Part shown: positions 1 to 9,087 of the stretch, one piece after another
Layout of the letters: every line of letters starts with the position of its first letter
Position numbering within the stretch: the stretch's first letter is position 1
Source of the DNA: Roseibaca sp. Y0-43
GTDB lineage: Bacteria; Pseudomonadota; Alphaproteobacteria; Rhodobacterales; Rhodobacteraceae
Assembly: GCF_020667835.1 (NCBI RefSeq)
Contig: NZ_JAFMPR010000006.1
Span: 124,001-188,000, forward strand
Direction: 5' to 3'
DNA length: 64,000 nt
Notes under the pieces: model-generated
Seen by the model: the letters and a program-made list of their open reading frames with translations, nothing else
Database searches by the model: none
What the model was told of the DNA's origin: nothing
Translations under genes and position numbers: made by a program

Positions 1-2230
1 GGTCGGCGGCGGCCGCGCCGAAGGCCAGATCGCGGGTTTCCGCGCTGAGCGACACGCGGCGATCCTGCCCGTCCTCGCGCAGGCCCAGCGTGCCGCTGAT
101 CCCGCCGCGAAACGCCGGGCGCACCGCCCCTAGGTCGGGCAAGGCGAAAGCGCCATCCAGCACGGAAGCGCCGGGATCAATCCGGCCCGCGACCTGCGCG
201 TTCAGCGTCGGGTTGGTCAGGTCCAGCCGCGTCAGGTCGAACGCCATCCCGTCGCGCTGGCCCGACAGGTCAAGCCGGGTTTCGCCGCGCAAGGCGCGGT
301 CCAGATCGGGCTGGCCAAGCGCCAGATCGCGGGCGCGCGCGGTCAGCGCAACTTCTGCGGTGTCGGGTTGACCGCTCAAGGACAGATCAGCCTCTATCCG
401 ACCTCCATATTGGGGGCCAAGGACGGCCAGATCGGTCATGTCCACACGGCCTGACAGGTCCACAAGCTCTGCCGAGAGCTGCCCCGACGCATCGACGCTC
501 AGCGTCTGCGCCTCGGCCCGGAACTCGCGCAGGGTGATCTGCCCATCCGCGCCAACGGCGGATAGGGTAATCACGCTGTCATCGGCCAAAAGCGCATCCA
601 GTTGCGGCTGGTCCAGCGCCAGATCCCGGCCCGTCAGGGTAGCGGTAAGGTCGAAACGGTCGCGCTCTGGCCCAAACAGGCCGCTAAGTTCGGCGTCGAC
701 CGCGCCGCTCAAGGGGCGCCCTGCCAAACCGGACAGGCGCGAAATATCGGTATAGGCCGCGCGGATATCGGCCTCGACCCGGCCCTCGTTCAGACGTGCA
801 CGACCCTGAAGCGCGTAGTCGCGCCCCTCCAGCAGGAAGCCGGGCATAAGGAAGGGCTGCCCTTCGCGCCAGATGAAGGCGATCGAGCCGTTCACGTTGC
901 GCCCGATTGCCGCGCCAAGGTTTTCGTCGCGGGCCGACAAGCCGAGGGTCGAGAAATCGACCAGCGCGTCAATGGTGTCGCGGTCTTCGCCAAAGGCCTG
1001 CGAGGTGATGCGCCCCAAACCATTCACGAACAGGGATTCGACCGCGAAATCGCCGTTGTCGAAGCCGATCAGGTCCAGCAACAGCTCCCAGTCCTCGCTG
1101 CGCGCGGCGTCGAAGGTCAGTTGCAGATCGGCGCTTTCCACACTGGTATCGGCCCCGGCCAAGGGCAAAAGCACGCGGTCGCCTTCGGGGTCCACCAAGG
1201 TGCCGCGCAGATCGATCAACTCGGGCAGGCCTTCGGCCCCCACGCGGGCGCGACCATCGACCGACAGGGTCTGGGTGCGCACGCTCAGCGCATCAAGCGA
1301 CAATTGCCCATCGTCGAAACGACGGGCGCGGGTGGTGAAGGTGCTCTGATCGCCGAAAAACGGATGATAGGCTTCGGCCAGCAAGGGCCGCAGATCGCCC
1401 GTCAGGTTCAGCGCGACCGCCTGCTTCACACCGGGCTGTGCCGTCTGCAATTCGAACCGCCCTTCCACACGGGGCTGGCCATCGGTTGCAAGGCGAATAT
1501 CGGCGGCGAAATCCTCGATCGGGCCATCGCCCTCGACCCGCAACTCGGCCGAAGGCAGGCCCGGCACGTTCAACCGCGATACGGCAATGCCGCCGGGCGC
1601 TTCCACGGCTTCCAGCGACAGGGACAGGTTGCGCGTCTCGTTCGAGAAGGCGGCGTCGAGCGTGAAGCGGCCTTCCACCGCGTCCAGCCGCTCTAACACC
1701 AGCGTGGCCGCACCCGCACCCCCTTCAAGATCGGCGCGCCCACTGACCCCGGCGCGCACGGCCTGACCCAGCAATTCGGGCGCAAGCGACACTTCGGCCA
1801 GCGCCAGTTGCCCCAGTTCGACCGACACAGGCAGATCGGGCAATTCGAACCGCTGGAACGGCACCAGCTCGTCCGAAGGCGGGGCGACGGGCGTGCGCAA
1901 CACCTCGACCTTCGCCGCCGAAATCTCAGAGATTTCGATCCGGCGCTGGAACAGCGCCGCGCGGTTCCACTGAAGCGCCGCATCGCTTATGCGCAGCCAG
2001 ATGCCTTCGTCATCCGCGATGGTCATCTCGTCAAAGGTCGCGCGCGAGGATAGTGCGCCCTGAAAGCCCACGATCCGCACGGCGCGGCCACGGTCCGACA
2101 GGCTGTCTTGCAGGATACGCGTCAGAAAGCCCACATCGCTTTCTTCGGCCCCCGGAAGGCCCGTGTCTTGCGCAACGGCGGCAACGCCCAGTCCAAGGAC
2201 GAGCAGGATCGCGATCCACCACCGGCGCAT
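1..2230 (-). CDS. tamB: TamB, inner-membrane component of the TAM complex (N-terminal ~743 residues; cut by window edge)
   Basis: The minus-strand frame is open from the ATG at 2230 to the window edge, so only the N-terminal part of a protein that is usually 1000-1500 residues is present. It starts [15 protein letters not shown], a short membrane anchor. A long run of beta-rich repeats follows, with recurring 'L-x-G-x-a-x-l-x-a-x-v' strands, as in the AsmA/TamB (DUF490) groove that carries lipid or beta-barrel precursors across the periplasm. Its ATG shares one base with the TGA of the upstream tamA gene (TGATG), so translation is probably coupled. TamA-TamB adjacency is the standard arrangement. 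The C-terminal DUF490 domain lies outside the window, so the family call rests on the N-terminus and on context. Confidence 0.85.
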   Translation of the reverse strand, partial: MRRWWIAILLVLGLGVAAVAQDTGLPGAEESDVGFLTRILQDSLSDRGRAVRIVGFQGALSSRATFDEMTIADDEGIWLRISDAALQWNRAALFQRRIEISEISAAKVEVLRTPVAPPSDELVPFQRFELPDLPVSVELGQLALAEVSLAPELLGQAVRAGVSGRADLEGGAGAATLVLERLDAVEGRFTLDAAFSNETRNLSLSLEAVEAPGGIAVSRLNVPGLPSAELRVEGDGPIEDFAADIRLATDGQPRVEGRFELQTAQPGVKQAVALNLTGDLRPLLAEAYHPFFGDQSTFTTRARRFDDGQLSLDALSVRTQTLSVDGRARVGAEGLPELIDLRGTLVDPEGDRVLLPLAGADTSVESADLQLTFDAARSEDWELLLDLIGFDNGDFAVESLFVNGLGRITSQAFGEDRDTIDALVDFSTLGLSARDENLGAAIGRNVNGSIAFIWREGQPFLMPGFLLEGRDYALQGRARLNEGRVEADIRAAYTDISRLSGLAGRPLSGAVDAELSGLFGPERDRFDLTATLTGRDLALDQPQLDALLADDSVITLSAVGADGQITLREFRAEAQTLSVDASGQLSAELVDLSGRVDMTDLAVLGPQYGGRIEADLSLSGQPDTAEVALTARARDLALGQPDLDRALRGETRLDLSGQRDGMAFDLTRLDLTNPTLNAQVAGRIDPGASVLDGAFALPDLGAVRPAFRGGISGTLGLREDGQDRRVSLSAETRDLAFGAAAAD

Positions 2231-4032
2231 CAAAACGCCTGCCCGATGCCCAGGTAAAGCTGCGCACCGCGCCCCGTCGTGCCACGCACCGGGAAGCCCA
2301 CATCCAGCCGCAACGGGCCGATGACCGTGTCATAGCGAATACCGATCCCCGCGCCGGCGTGCCATGCCGAAGCCCCCGTGAACGTGCCCGCAGAGACATA
2401 GCCGGCATCCGCGAAGGCGGCCAAACCGATGGTGTCGGTGGCCTGCATCCGCAGCTCCAGCGTGGTCGAGGCAAAGCCCTTCCCGCCCGAGAACACGCCG
2501 CCGGTGGTCACGCCCAAACTGCGATAGGGCTGCCCCCGCACCGACCCGCCGCCGCCCGAATAGAACAGGAAGTCGCGCGGGGTCGCGAACAGGCCGGGGC
2601 CATAGACGGCACCCAGTTGGGCACGGCCCGCCAGAACCACGCGTTCGCCCACAGGATAATAGCCGCGCGCATCCGCCGTACCGCGCGCGCCCGCGCCCGT
2701 GGCCCCGGTGCCGTAAAACGGCGTCAGGCTGGCGTTCAGATAGTAGCCGGAACGCGGGTTGCGTTCGTCATCGCGGCGATCATAGGTCGCATCAAAAGGC
2801 AAGAGCAGCAGGCGGTAATCGCGGCGAATGCCCAGCGCGGGGCCGAAATCGGCGCGTTCCGCCAAAACACCCAAGCCGCCCGAAAAGCTGAGATCATCGC
2901 TGAAGCGGTGCACCAGCTTGACATCGGCGCGCACACGGCGGGCCTCGAAATCCGGCTCTTTCTCGGTTTCGGCCAGCAGCTCGAAGGTCAGGGTCGTGTC
3001 GGGCGTGAACGTGGCCGGGCGCGAGAATTCGATGCCAAGGCTGTAATCCAGACCACCGGCACGCGCGGCCAGACCATCGACCATGCCCTCTATGCGGAAG
3101 CGCTCGGCCCCGCCCAGAAAGTTGCGGTGCAGCCAGAAGCCGCTCAGCTTGCCGCCGCGTTCGGTATCGTATTCGATGCCCGCGCCAATGCGGCGCGGCG
3201 GCGCTTCGACCACGTTGGCGGCAATATCCAGCGACCCATCGGCATTGGCCGCCTCTGCCTCGCGCAGCGCGACCGAGGAAAAGGTGCCCGTCGCACGCAA
3301 GCGCTGTGCGGCGCGGTCGATTTGCTCGGGGTCGAATACTTCGCCCGTGGGCAGGCCCGCGATTTCGACAATGCGCTCGGGCCGCACGGCTTGTTGCCCG
3401 TCGGGCCGCAGCGCGCCGAAAGTCAGGCGCGGGCCGGGGGTGAGCGTGATCGCCACATCCAGCGCCCGCGCGGGGTGGTTGGCGGTGATCGCTTGCCCGG
3501 TCGGCTCTGCCTTTGCATGGCCTTGCGCGCGCCATTGGTCGATCGCGGTGCCCGTCGCCTCGCGGATCGCGGTGCTGCGCGCGGGCGCACCGGGCGCGAA
3601 CCCTTCGGGTAACACGGTGCCTTGGGCCAGCGGCGCGATCTGGGCGCGCCCGAATTCGAAGGCCGGACCGGGGACCAGTTCGACCACGATCTCGCGCACC
3701 TGCGCAGGCGGGTCGAGCGGCGAGATATCCGCCGCCTCGCGCCCATCCACGCGCACCGAGATTTGCGGGGCGTAATAGCCCTGCTCGTAGAACACCCCGA
3801 TCAACCGGCCATATTCGGCCCGCGCGGTCGAGAACACCTCTAGCGGGTCGACCACGTTCTGGGCCTGCGCCTGACGGATCAGAGAGGCGCGCTCCAGCGC
3901 CGTGCGCAACTCCTCAGAGCCGCCCTGAACACGGAATTGCAGATCGGAAAACGCCCATGCTGGCGCAGCCAGCAACAGCCAGACACCCAGTGCTTGCCCC
4001 AACCGCTTGGCTGGTCGCACATGTTTACCCAC
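2230..4032 (-). CDS. tamA: TamA, Omp85-family outer-membrane assembly protein
   Basis: About 600 residues, the usual TamA length. There is a signal peptide (core [13 protein letters not shown]). POTRA-type domains follow in the first half. The C-terminal half is a 16-strand barrel type, with the Omp85 signature [15 protein letters not shown] (the strand-6 'VRGY/F' loop motif) and a terminal strand ending in the aromatic GIGQAF, as expected for barrel insertion. It forms the outer-membrane part of the translocation and assembly module with TamB, whose gene follows with a one-base overlap. The start is uncertain: GTG at 4032 or GTG at 4020 both leave an intact signal peptide, and an in-frame extension to 4116 is possible but adds a non-signal-like leader. 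No clear Shine-Dalgarno precedes any of them. Confidence 0.9.
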   Translation of the reverse strand: MGKHVRPAKRLGQALGVWLLLAAPAWAFSDLQFRVQGGSEELRTALERASLIRQAQAQNVVDPLEVFSTARAEYGRLIGVFYEQGYYAPQISVRVDGREAADISPLDPPAQVREIVVELVPGPAFEFGRAQIAPLAQGTVLPEGFAPGAPARSTAIREATGTAIDQWRAQGHAKAEPTGQAITANHPARALDVAITLTPGPRLTFGALRPDGQQAVRPERIVEIAGLPTGEVFDPEQIDRAAQRLRATGTFSSVALREAEAANADGSLDIAANVVEAPPRRIGAGIEYDTERGGKLSGFWLHRNFLGGAERFRIEGMVDGLAARAGGLDYSLGIEFSRPATFTPDTTLTFELLAETEKEPDFEARRVRADVKLVHRFSDDLSFSGGLGVLAERADFGPALGIRRDYRLLLLPFDATYDRRDDERNPRSGYYLNASLTPFYGTGATGAGARGTADARGYYPVGERVVLAGRAQLGAVYGPGLFATPRDFLFYSGGGGSVRGQPYRSLGVTTGGVFSGGKGFASTTLELRMQATDTIGLAAFADAGYVSAGTFTGASAWHAGAGIGIRYDTVIGPLRLDVGFPVRGTTGRGAQLYLGIGQAF

Positions 4033-4181
4033 TTCGAACTTGACCAAAAGGTCCACCGTGCTGCCAGTTTCGATCCAGCTTGTTGGTGTTGTCGCAGATC
4101 GAACCCCGCGCGACAACTCGAAACTCTGTCAGGATGGCGTGATCCTGCCGACGCGCCCGACCCACGCGTCAGGACGCGCTA

Positions 4182-4210
4182 TTGTCGCTGTGGCCTTGGA
4201 GTGCTATCTG
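4182..4210 (+). promoter_or_regulatory. Predicted sigma-70-type promoter of ahcY
   Basis: TTGTCG at 4182-4187 and TATCTG at 4205-4210 are separated by exactly 17 bases, and the -10 is preceded by TG at -1/-2 spacing (TGC-TATCTG). The element ends 41 bases before the ahcY ATG. AAGGAG at 4237-4242 is the ribosome-binding site. I looked for SAM/SAH riboswitch-like folds in 4033-4251 and recognised none. Confidence 0.45.
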
Positions 4211-4251
4211 CGCGCCAAGTCGATTATTTTCACCACAAGGAGCTTGGGCAT

Positions 4252-5640
4252 ATGGCGCAAGACTACGTTGTCCGCGACATCGCGCTGGCCGAATTCGGTC
4301 GCAAGGAACTGGATATTGCCGAAACCGAAATGCCCGGCCTGATGGCGCTGCGCGAGGAATTTGGCGACTCCAAACCGCTGAAAGGCGCGCGGATCGTCGG
4401 CTCGCTGCACATGACGATCCAGACCGCCGTTCTGATCGAAACGCTGGTCGCGCTGGGGGCAGATGTGCGCTGGGCGTCGTGCAACATCTTCTCGACGCAG
4501 GACCACGCCGCGGCGGCCATCGCGAAAGCGGGTATCCCGGTCTTTGCCGTCAAGGGGCAGACGCTGGAAGAGCATTGGGATTACCTGGACAAATCCTTCA
4601 TGTTCGCTGAGGGCGCGAACATGATCCTGGATGATGGCGGCGATGCCACGCTTTACGTTCTGCTGGGCGCGCGGGCCGAGGCAGGCGAAGACATCATCCC
4701 CGTCCCGCAATCCGAGGAAGAAGCGGTCATCAAGGCGCAGATCAAGAAGCGCATGGCGGAGACCCCCGGCTGGTTCACCAAGACGCGCGACGCGATCAAG
4801 GGTGTGTCCGAAGAAACCACCACGGGTGTGCACCGTCTGTATGACCTGCACAAGAACGGCCAACTGCCCTTCCCCGCGATCAACGTGAACGACAGCGTCA
4901 CCAAGTCGAAATTCGACAACAAGTATGGCTGCAAGGAATCGCTGGTCGACGGCATTCGCCGCGCGACCGACACCATGATGGCCGGCAAGGTCGCCGTTGT
5001 TTGCGGTTATGGCGATGTGGGCAAGGGCTCTGCCGCGTCGCTTCGTGGCGCAGGTGCCCGCGTGAAAGTGACCGAGATCGACCCGATCTGTGCGCTGCAA
5101 GCCGCGATGGACGGGTTCGAGGTCGTGACGCTGGAAGACGTGGTCTCGACCGCCGACATCTTCATCACCACCACCGGCAACAAGGACGTGATCCGCATCG
5201 AGCATATGCGCGAGATGAAGGACATGGCGATCGTCGGCAATATCGGCCATTTCGACAACGAAATTCAGGTCGCTGCCCTGAAGAACCACAAATGGACCAA
5301 CATCAAGGACCAGGTGGACATGATCGAAATGCCCTCGGGCAACCGCATGATCCTGTTGTCCCAAGGCCGCCTTTTGAACCTTGGCAACGCCACCGGCCAC
5401 CCGTCTTTCGTGATGTCGGCATCCTTCACCAACCAAGTTCTGGCGCAGATCGAGCTGTGGACCAAGGGCGACGAATACAAGCCCGGCGTCTACCTGCTGC
5501 CCAAGCATCTGGATGAAAAGGTCGCCCGCCTGCATCTGGCCCGCATCGGCGTGAAGCTGACGGAACTGCGCCCCGATCAGGCCGATTATATCGGCGTGAC
5601 GGTCGAAGGCCCGTTCAAGCCGGAACACTACCGCTACTGA
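4252..5640 (+). CDS. ahcY: S-adenosyl-L-homocysteine hydrolase (adenosylhomocysteinase)
   Basis: 462 residues. Cytosolic NAD-dependent enzyme that reversibly splits S-adenosylhomocysteine into adenosine and homocysteine, clearing the inhibitor left by methyltransferases. The start [20 protein letters not shown] is preceded by AAGGAG with 9-base spacing. The substrate-domain motif [15 protein letters not shown] is at about 51-65, the Cys-bearing [16 protein letters not shown] at 74-89, the NAD-binding GYGDVGKG at 252-259, and the C-terminus KPEHYRY is the family hallmark that reaches into the partner subunit. In Rhodobacter capsulatus ahcY is described beside the reg cluster. Here it is 17 kb away from regA in the same window. 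A perfect-stem terminator follows immediately. Confidence 0.97.
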   Translation: MAQDYVVRDIALAEFGRKELDIAETEMPGLMALREEFGDSKPLKGARIVGSLHMTIQTAVLIETLVALGADVRWASCNIFSTQDHAAAAIAKAGIPVFAVKGQTLEEHWDYLDKSFMFAEGANMILDDGGDATLYVLLGARAEAGEDIIPVPQSEEEAVIKAQIKKRMAETPGWFTKTRDAIKGVSEETTTGVHRLYDLHKNGQLPFPAINVNDSVTKSKFDNKYGCKESLVDGIRRATDTMMAGKVAVVCGYGDVGKGSAASLRGAGARVKVTEIDPICALQAAMDGFEVVTLEDVVSTADIFITTTGNKDVIRIEHMREMKDMAIVGNIGHFDNEIQVAALKNHKWTNIKDQVDMIEMPSGNRMILLSQGRLLNLGNATGHPSFVMSASFTNQVLAQIELWTKGDEYKPGVYLLPKHLDEKVARLHLARIGVKLTELRPDQADYIGVTVEGPFKPEHYRY

Positions 5641-5677
5641 CCTTGCGTCACATAGCCGTTACAGGCGCACACTAACG

Positions 5678-5710
5678 AAGGCTCCATCACTCACCCGATG
5701 GAGCCTTTTC
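5678..5710 (+). terminator. Rho-independent terminator of ahcY
   Basis: A perfect 11-base stem AAGGCTCCATC (5678-5688) / GATGGAGCCTT (5697-5707) with an 8-base loop, running into TTTTC. The ATG at 5698 that opens the next gene lies inside the descending arm. Confidence 0.85.
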
Positions 5711-7860
5711 TCAATCGTGTGTCTATCCTTGCCCTGATGGCCACCGGCGCGCTTGCCGCCCCGGCCCTGGCGCAATCGAACTTCAACCGTATCGCGTCCT
5801 TCCCTGTCGCGCTGAACACTCCCGATGCAGAAGAAACCTCTGCCGAGATCATCGCCGCCACGGGCGACGGCATGACGCTGGTCTATTCCGACAGCCCGGC
5901 GGGCGTGATCGGGTTCATCGACATCACCGACCCCGCGAACCCGCAGGCCGCTGGCACCTTCGCGCCGCCGAATGGCGAACCGACCGCCGTGTCAGCCCTT
6001 GGCCAGACCGTGTTCGTGGCCGAGAATACCTCTGAGAGCTTCACCAACCCGTCGGGCGTGTTGCACGCGATTGATGCGGTTTCTCGCGATGTGGTCGCGT
6101 CTTGCGATCTGGGCGGCCAACCCGACAGCACCGCCGTGGCCCCCGATGGCAGCTTCATCACCGTCGCCATTGAAAACGAGCGCGATGAGGATGCAGGCGA
6201 TGGCCGCGTGCCGCAAATGCCTGCCGGCTATCTGGTGATCCAGCCCTTGGGCGATGGCAGCAGCATGGATTGCGCAGCCCAAATCCGCGTGGACCTGACG
6301 GGCTTGGCCGACGTGGCTGGTGAAGACCCGGAACCCGAATTCGTGGACGTGAACGCCAATGGCGAGATTGTCATCACGCTTCAGGAAAACAACCATATCG
6401 TGGTCGTATCCAGCGCGGGCGAGGTGCTCAGCAATTTCCCGGCGGGTTCGGTCAGCCTTGAAGGCGTTGACGCGACCGAAGAGGGCGCGCTTCTCTTCAC
6501 CGAAACCCTGACCGACATTCCGCGCGAACCCGATGCCGTGCAGTGGATCGACACGGACCATGTCGTCATCGCCAATGAAGGCGACATGGATGGCGGCAGC
6601 CGTGGCTTCACCGTGTTCCACCGCGACGGGACAGAACTGTTCGAGGCTGGCACCGCGTTCGAACATGCCATCGTCCAGATCGGCCACTACCCGGAAGAAC
6701 GCTCGGCCAACAAGGGCGTGGAACCCGAAGGCATGGAATTCGGCACATTCGGCGGCACGCCGATGATGTTCATCTTGGCCGAACGCGCTTCTGTCATCGG
6801 CGTCTATGACATGACCGATCCGACCGCGCCCGCGCTGGCGCAATTGCTGCCCTCTGGCATCTCTCCCGAAGGCGCGATTGCCATTCCCGGCCGCAACCTG
6901 CTGGCCACTGCCAACGAATTCGACGGTCGCGAAGATGGAGCGGCCCCGGCGCATGTCATGATCTACGAGTATCAGGACGCACCCGCCGCCTATCCGCACC
7001 TGACCAGCGCAGGCATGGACGAGTTGACGGGTTGGGGCGCGATCTCTGGCCAAGTCATGGCCGAGGATGGCACGATCTATGCCGTGTCCGACAGCTTCTA
7101 TGGCATGCAGCCGACGATCTTCCATATCGACGTCAGCCAGACGCCCGCGCGCATTGTCGATGCCATTCGCATCACCCGCGAAGGCGCGCCCGCGCAACTG
7201 ATGGACATGGAAGGCATTGCGCTGGATGGCGAAGGCGGATTTTGGGTCGCATCCGAGGGCCGCTTGGACCGTCTGGTGCCGCACGCGATCTACCATGTGG
7301 GCGCGGATGGCGCGATCGAGGATTATATCACGCTCCCGAACGAGCTGCTGGCGGTTGAGCGCCGCTTTGGCTTCGAAGGCATCACCCGTGTGGATGATAT
7401 GCTCTATATCGCCGTGCAGCGCGAATGGCGCGACGATCCGGCGAACCATGCCAAGGTGCTAGGCTACAATCTGGACACCGAGGGATGGTCGGTCGCCCAC
7501 TACCCGCTGACAGCCCCCGCCACCGGCTGGGTCGGCCTGTCGGAAATCGTGGCACATGACGGGTTCCTGTATTTCGTCGAACGCGACAACCAGCACGCCA
7601 CCGCCGCTGTTACCAAGCACATCACCCGCGTCGCGTTGGACAGTGTCAGCATGGTCGCACTTGACGAGACGCCTAACGTTCTGGAGAAGGAACTTGTGGT
7701 CGACCTGCTGCCCTATCTCACATCAACCGGCGGTTACGTGCTGGACAAGGTCGAAGGGCTGGCGATTGCGGCGGATGGCACGATGTGGGTCTCGACCGAC
7801 AATGACGGCGTCGATGACCATTCGGGCGAGACGATGTTCTTCAGCATCCCGCCGATGTGA
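5698..7860 (+). CDS. Secreted phytase-like esterase / beta-propeller protein
   Basis: 720 residues with a signal peptide (ILALMATGALAAPALAQ), hence periplasmic or extracellular. Residues ~30-420 look like a repeat-rich beta-propeller of the 'choice-of-anchor I'/LVIVD type: repeated blades containing 'VDITDPANPQAAG', 'IDAVSRDVV' and 'VYDMTDPTAPALAQL'. Residues ~430-720 match the esterase-like activity of phytase family (PF13449), with 'TGWGAISGQVMAEDGTIYAVSDSFYG', 'MDMEGIALDGEGGFWVASEG' and 'DKVEGLAIAADGTMWVSTDNDG'. The substrate is unknown; an organophosphate or other phosphoester is plausible. The start is doubtful: ATG 5698 sits in the ahcY terminator stem and has no ribosome-binding site. 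GTG at 5719 (MSILALM) would keep the signal peptide. The protein is acidic, typical for exported proteins. Confidence 0.8.
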   Translation: MEPFLNRVSILALMATGALAAPALAQSNFNRIASFPVALNTPDAEETSAEIIAATGDGMTLVYSDSPAGVIGFIDITDPANPQAAGTFAPPNGEPTAVSALGQTVFVAENTSESFTNPSGVLHAIDAVSRDVVASCDLGGQPDSTAVAPDGSFITVAIENERDEDAGDGRVPQMPAGYLVIQPLGDGSSMDCAAQIRVDLTGLADVAGEDPEPEFVDVNANGEIVITLQENNHIVVVSSAGEVLSNFPAGSVSLEGVDATEEGALLFTETLTDIPREPDAVQWIDTDHVVIANEGDMDGGSRGFTVFHRDGTELFEAGTAFEHAIVQIGHYPEERSANKGVEPEGMEFGTFGGTPMMFILAERASVIGVYDMTDPTAPALAQLLPSGISPEGAIAIPGRNLLATANEFDGREDGAAPAHVMIYEYQDAPAAYPHLTSAGMDELTGWGAISGQVMAEDGTIYAVSDSFYGMQPTIFHIDVSQTPARIVDAIRITREGAPAQLMDMEGIALDGEGGFWVASEGRLDRLVPHAIYHVGADGAIEDYITLPNELLAVERRFGFEGITRVDDMLYIAVQREWRDDPANHAKVLGYNLDTEGWSVAHYPLTAPATGWVGLSEIVAHDGFLYFVERDNQHATAAVTKHITRVALDSVSMVALDETPNVLEKELVVDLLPYLTSTGGYVLDKVEGLAIAADGTMWVSTDNDGVDDHSGETMFFSIPPM

Positions 7861-7884
7861 TCGAAACCCTTGGCGTTTGCGATG

Positions 7885-7910
7885 GGGCGGTCCACATGGG
7901 CCGCCCTTTT
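7885..7910 (+). terminator. Rho-independent terminator after the phytase-like gene
   Basis: GGGCGGTCC (7885-7893) pairs with GGGCCGCCC (7898-7906) with one G-U pair, across a 4-base loop, followed by TTTT. Confidence 0.8.
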
Positions 7911-7925
7911 GCCCACCCAGCCCGC

Positions 7926-7954
7926 TTGACCAACGCCCGCCCTTGCGCTACCCC
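7926..7954 (+). promoter_or_regulatory. Possible tRNA-Gly promoter
   Basis: TTGACC at 7926-7931, a 17-base spacer, then TACCCC at 7949-7954, ten bases before the mature tRNA. The -35 is strong. The -10 is poor, as is common in GC-rich alphaproteobacterial stable-RNA promoters. Confidence 0.35.
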
Positions 7955-7963
7955 ACGCGCAGC

Positions 7964-8037
7964 GCGGGCATGGTGAAATGGTATCACACGAGCCTTCCAA
8001 GCTCTTGGTGCGGGTTCGATTCCCGCTGCCCGCTCCA
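7964..8037 (+). tRNA. tRNA-Gly (anticodon TCC)
   Basis: Acceptor arm GCGGGCA (7964-7970) / TGCCCGC (8027-8033), D arm GTGA..TCAC, anticodon loop CTTCCAA giving TCC, T arm GCGGG-TTCGATT-CCCGC, discriminator T and encoded CCA (8035-8037). The outermost anticodon-stem pair is a C-T mismatch; everything else is canonical. It lies between the phytase-like gene and the PPK2 gene. Confidence 0.95.
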
Positions 8038-8119
8038 GCCCTTCGCAACACATCCCTTGCAATGCGCCCCGGTTCGGCATTTGCTGGCGACAATATCCCA
8101 TGCGAAAGGCGCACGCCCC

Positions 8120-9013
8120 ATGTCCGACATCCCCATGCCCCTTGCCGGTCAGGTCACGGCCTACATGGAAAATGACGCGCCCAAGGCGCTGCGCGAAACG
8201 GTCGAGGACGCCCGCAAACGCGACACGCTGGCTGGCGACTACCCCTATCCGCGCTGGATGGACAAGGACGACTACAAGGACGCGTTGGAACCGCTGCAAC
8301 TGGAGCTGATGAAACTGCAACACTGGATCAGCACCACTGGCGCGCGGGTTGTGGTCATCTTCGAAGGGCGCGATTCAGCTGGCAAGGGCGGGTCAATCAA
8401 CCGCATCGCCGAGGTGATGAGCCACCGCATCCTGAAGGTCGAAGCGCTGCCCAAACCCACCGACCGCGAGGCGCGCGAATGGTATTTCCAGCGCTACGTC
8501 ACCCGCTTGCCTGCGGGCGGCGAGATGGTTCTGTTCGACCGATCCTGGTACAACCGCGCAATGGTCGAACATGTCTTCGGCTTTTGCACACCCGCCCAGC
8601 GCGCCGCATTCTTTGACCAGTTGCCGGGGTTCGAGAACCTGCTGGTGCAGGACGGTATCCATTTCATCAAGATCTGGCTCAATGTCAGCCGCGCCGAACA
8701 ACTGCGCCGCCTGCTGGCACGCGAGGGCGATCCGATGAAGCATTGGAAGCTGTCGGGCATTGACGTGAAAGGCTTGGGCAAATGGGACAGCTACACCCAT
8801 GCCATTGCCGAGACATTCGAGCGCAGCCACACCGCCGCCGCCCCCTGGACCGTTATCCGGTCAGAGGACAAGTATCGCGCGCGCCTTGCCGTGATCCAGC
8901 ATATCCTTGGGCAGATCCCTTATGACGGCAAGGCGAAGATCCCCGCGCCGGACCCGGCCATCTGCGGAACGCCTGCCCTGTGGCAACCCGAAATCTGGGA
9001 TGACGGCAGCTAG
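8120..9013 (+). CDS. ppk2: Polyphosphate kinase 2 (PPK2 family)
   Basis: 297 residues, the length of a one-domain class I PPK2. Cytosolic enzyme that uses polyphosphate to phosphorylate nucleoside diphosphates (or makes polyphosphate from NTP). The Walker A-like GRDSAGKG is at ~83-90, the family-diagnostic FDRSWYNRA at ~139-147 (Walker B plus lid), and KWDSYTHAIAETFERSHTAAAPWTVI near the C-terminus is the base/ADP-facing segment. The start ATG 8120 gives MSDIPMPLAGQV. It is preceded by a tRNA-Gly and followed by a separate secreted-protein operon, so it is probably monocistronic. Confidence 0.95.
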   Translation: MSDIPMPLAGQVTAYMENDAPKALRETVEDARKRDTLAGDYPYPRWMDKDDYKDALEPLQLELMKLQHWISTTGARVVVIFEGRDSAGKGGSINRIAEVMSHRILKVEALPKPTDREAREWYFQRYVTRLPAGGEMVLFDRSWYNRAMVEHVFGFCTPAQRAAFFDQLPGFENLLVQDGIHFIKIWLNVSRAEQLRRLLAREGDPMKHWKLSGIDVKGLGKWDSYTHAIAETFERSHTAAAPWTVIRSEDKYRARLAVIQHILGQIPYDGKAKIPAPDPAICGTPALWQPEIWDDGS

Positions 9014-9087
9014 ACGCGCCACGCATCAGGTGCCAGATCGCGCCCCCTGTGCTAGACTGGATCGAAATCCAGCGCCGGGGGGCCACC

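Noticed and set aside
602-1696. Long plus-strand open frame opposite tamB
   Set aside because: It is the shadow of a high-GC coding strand; its translation is Gln/Arg/Gly-rich with no domain, start signal or ribosome-binding site, while the minus-strand frame reads as TamB.
4033-4251. SAM/SAH-type riboswitch ahead of ahcY
   Set aside because: I found no pairing pattern or conserved core of the SAH or SAM/SAH classes that I could align; a plain promoter and AAGGAG site explain the region.
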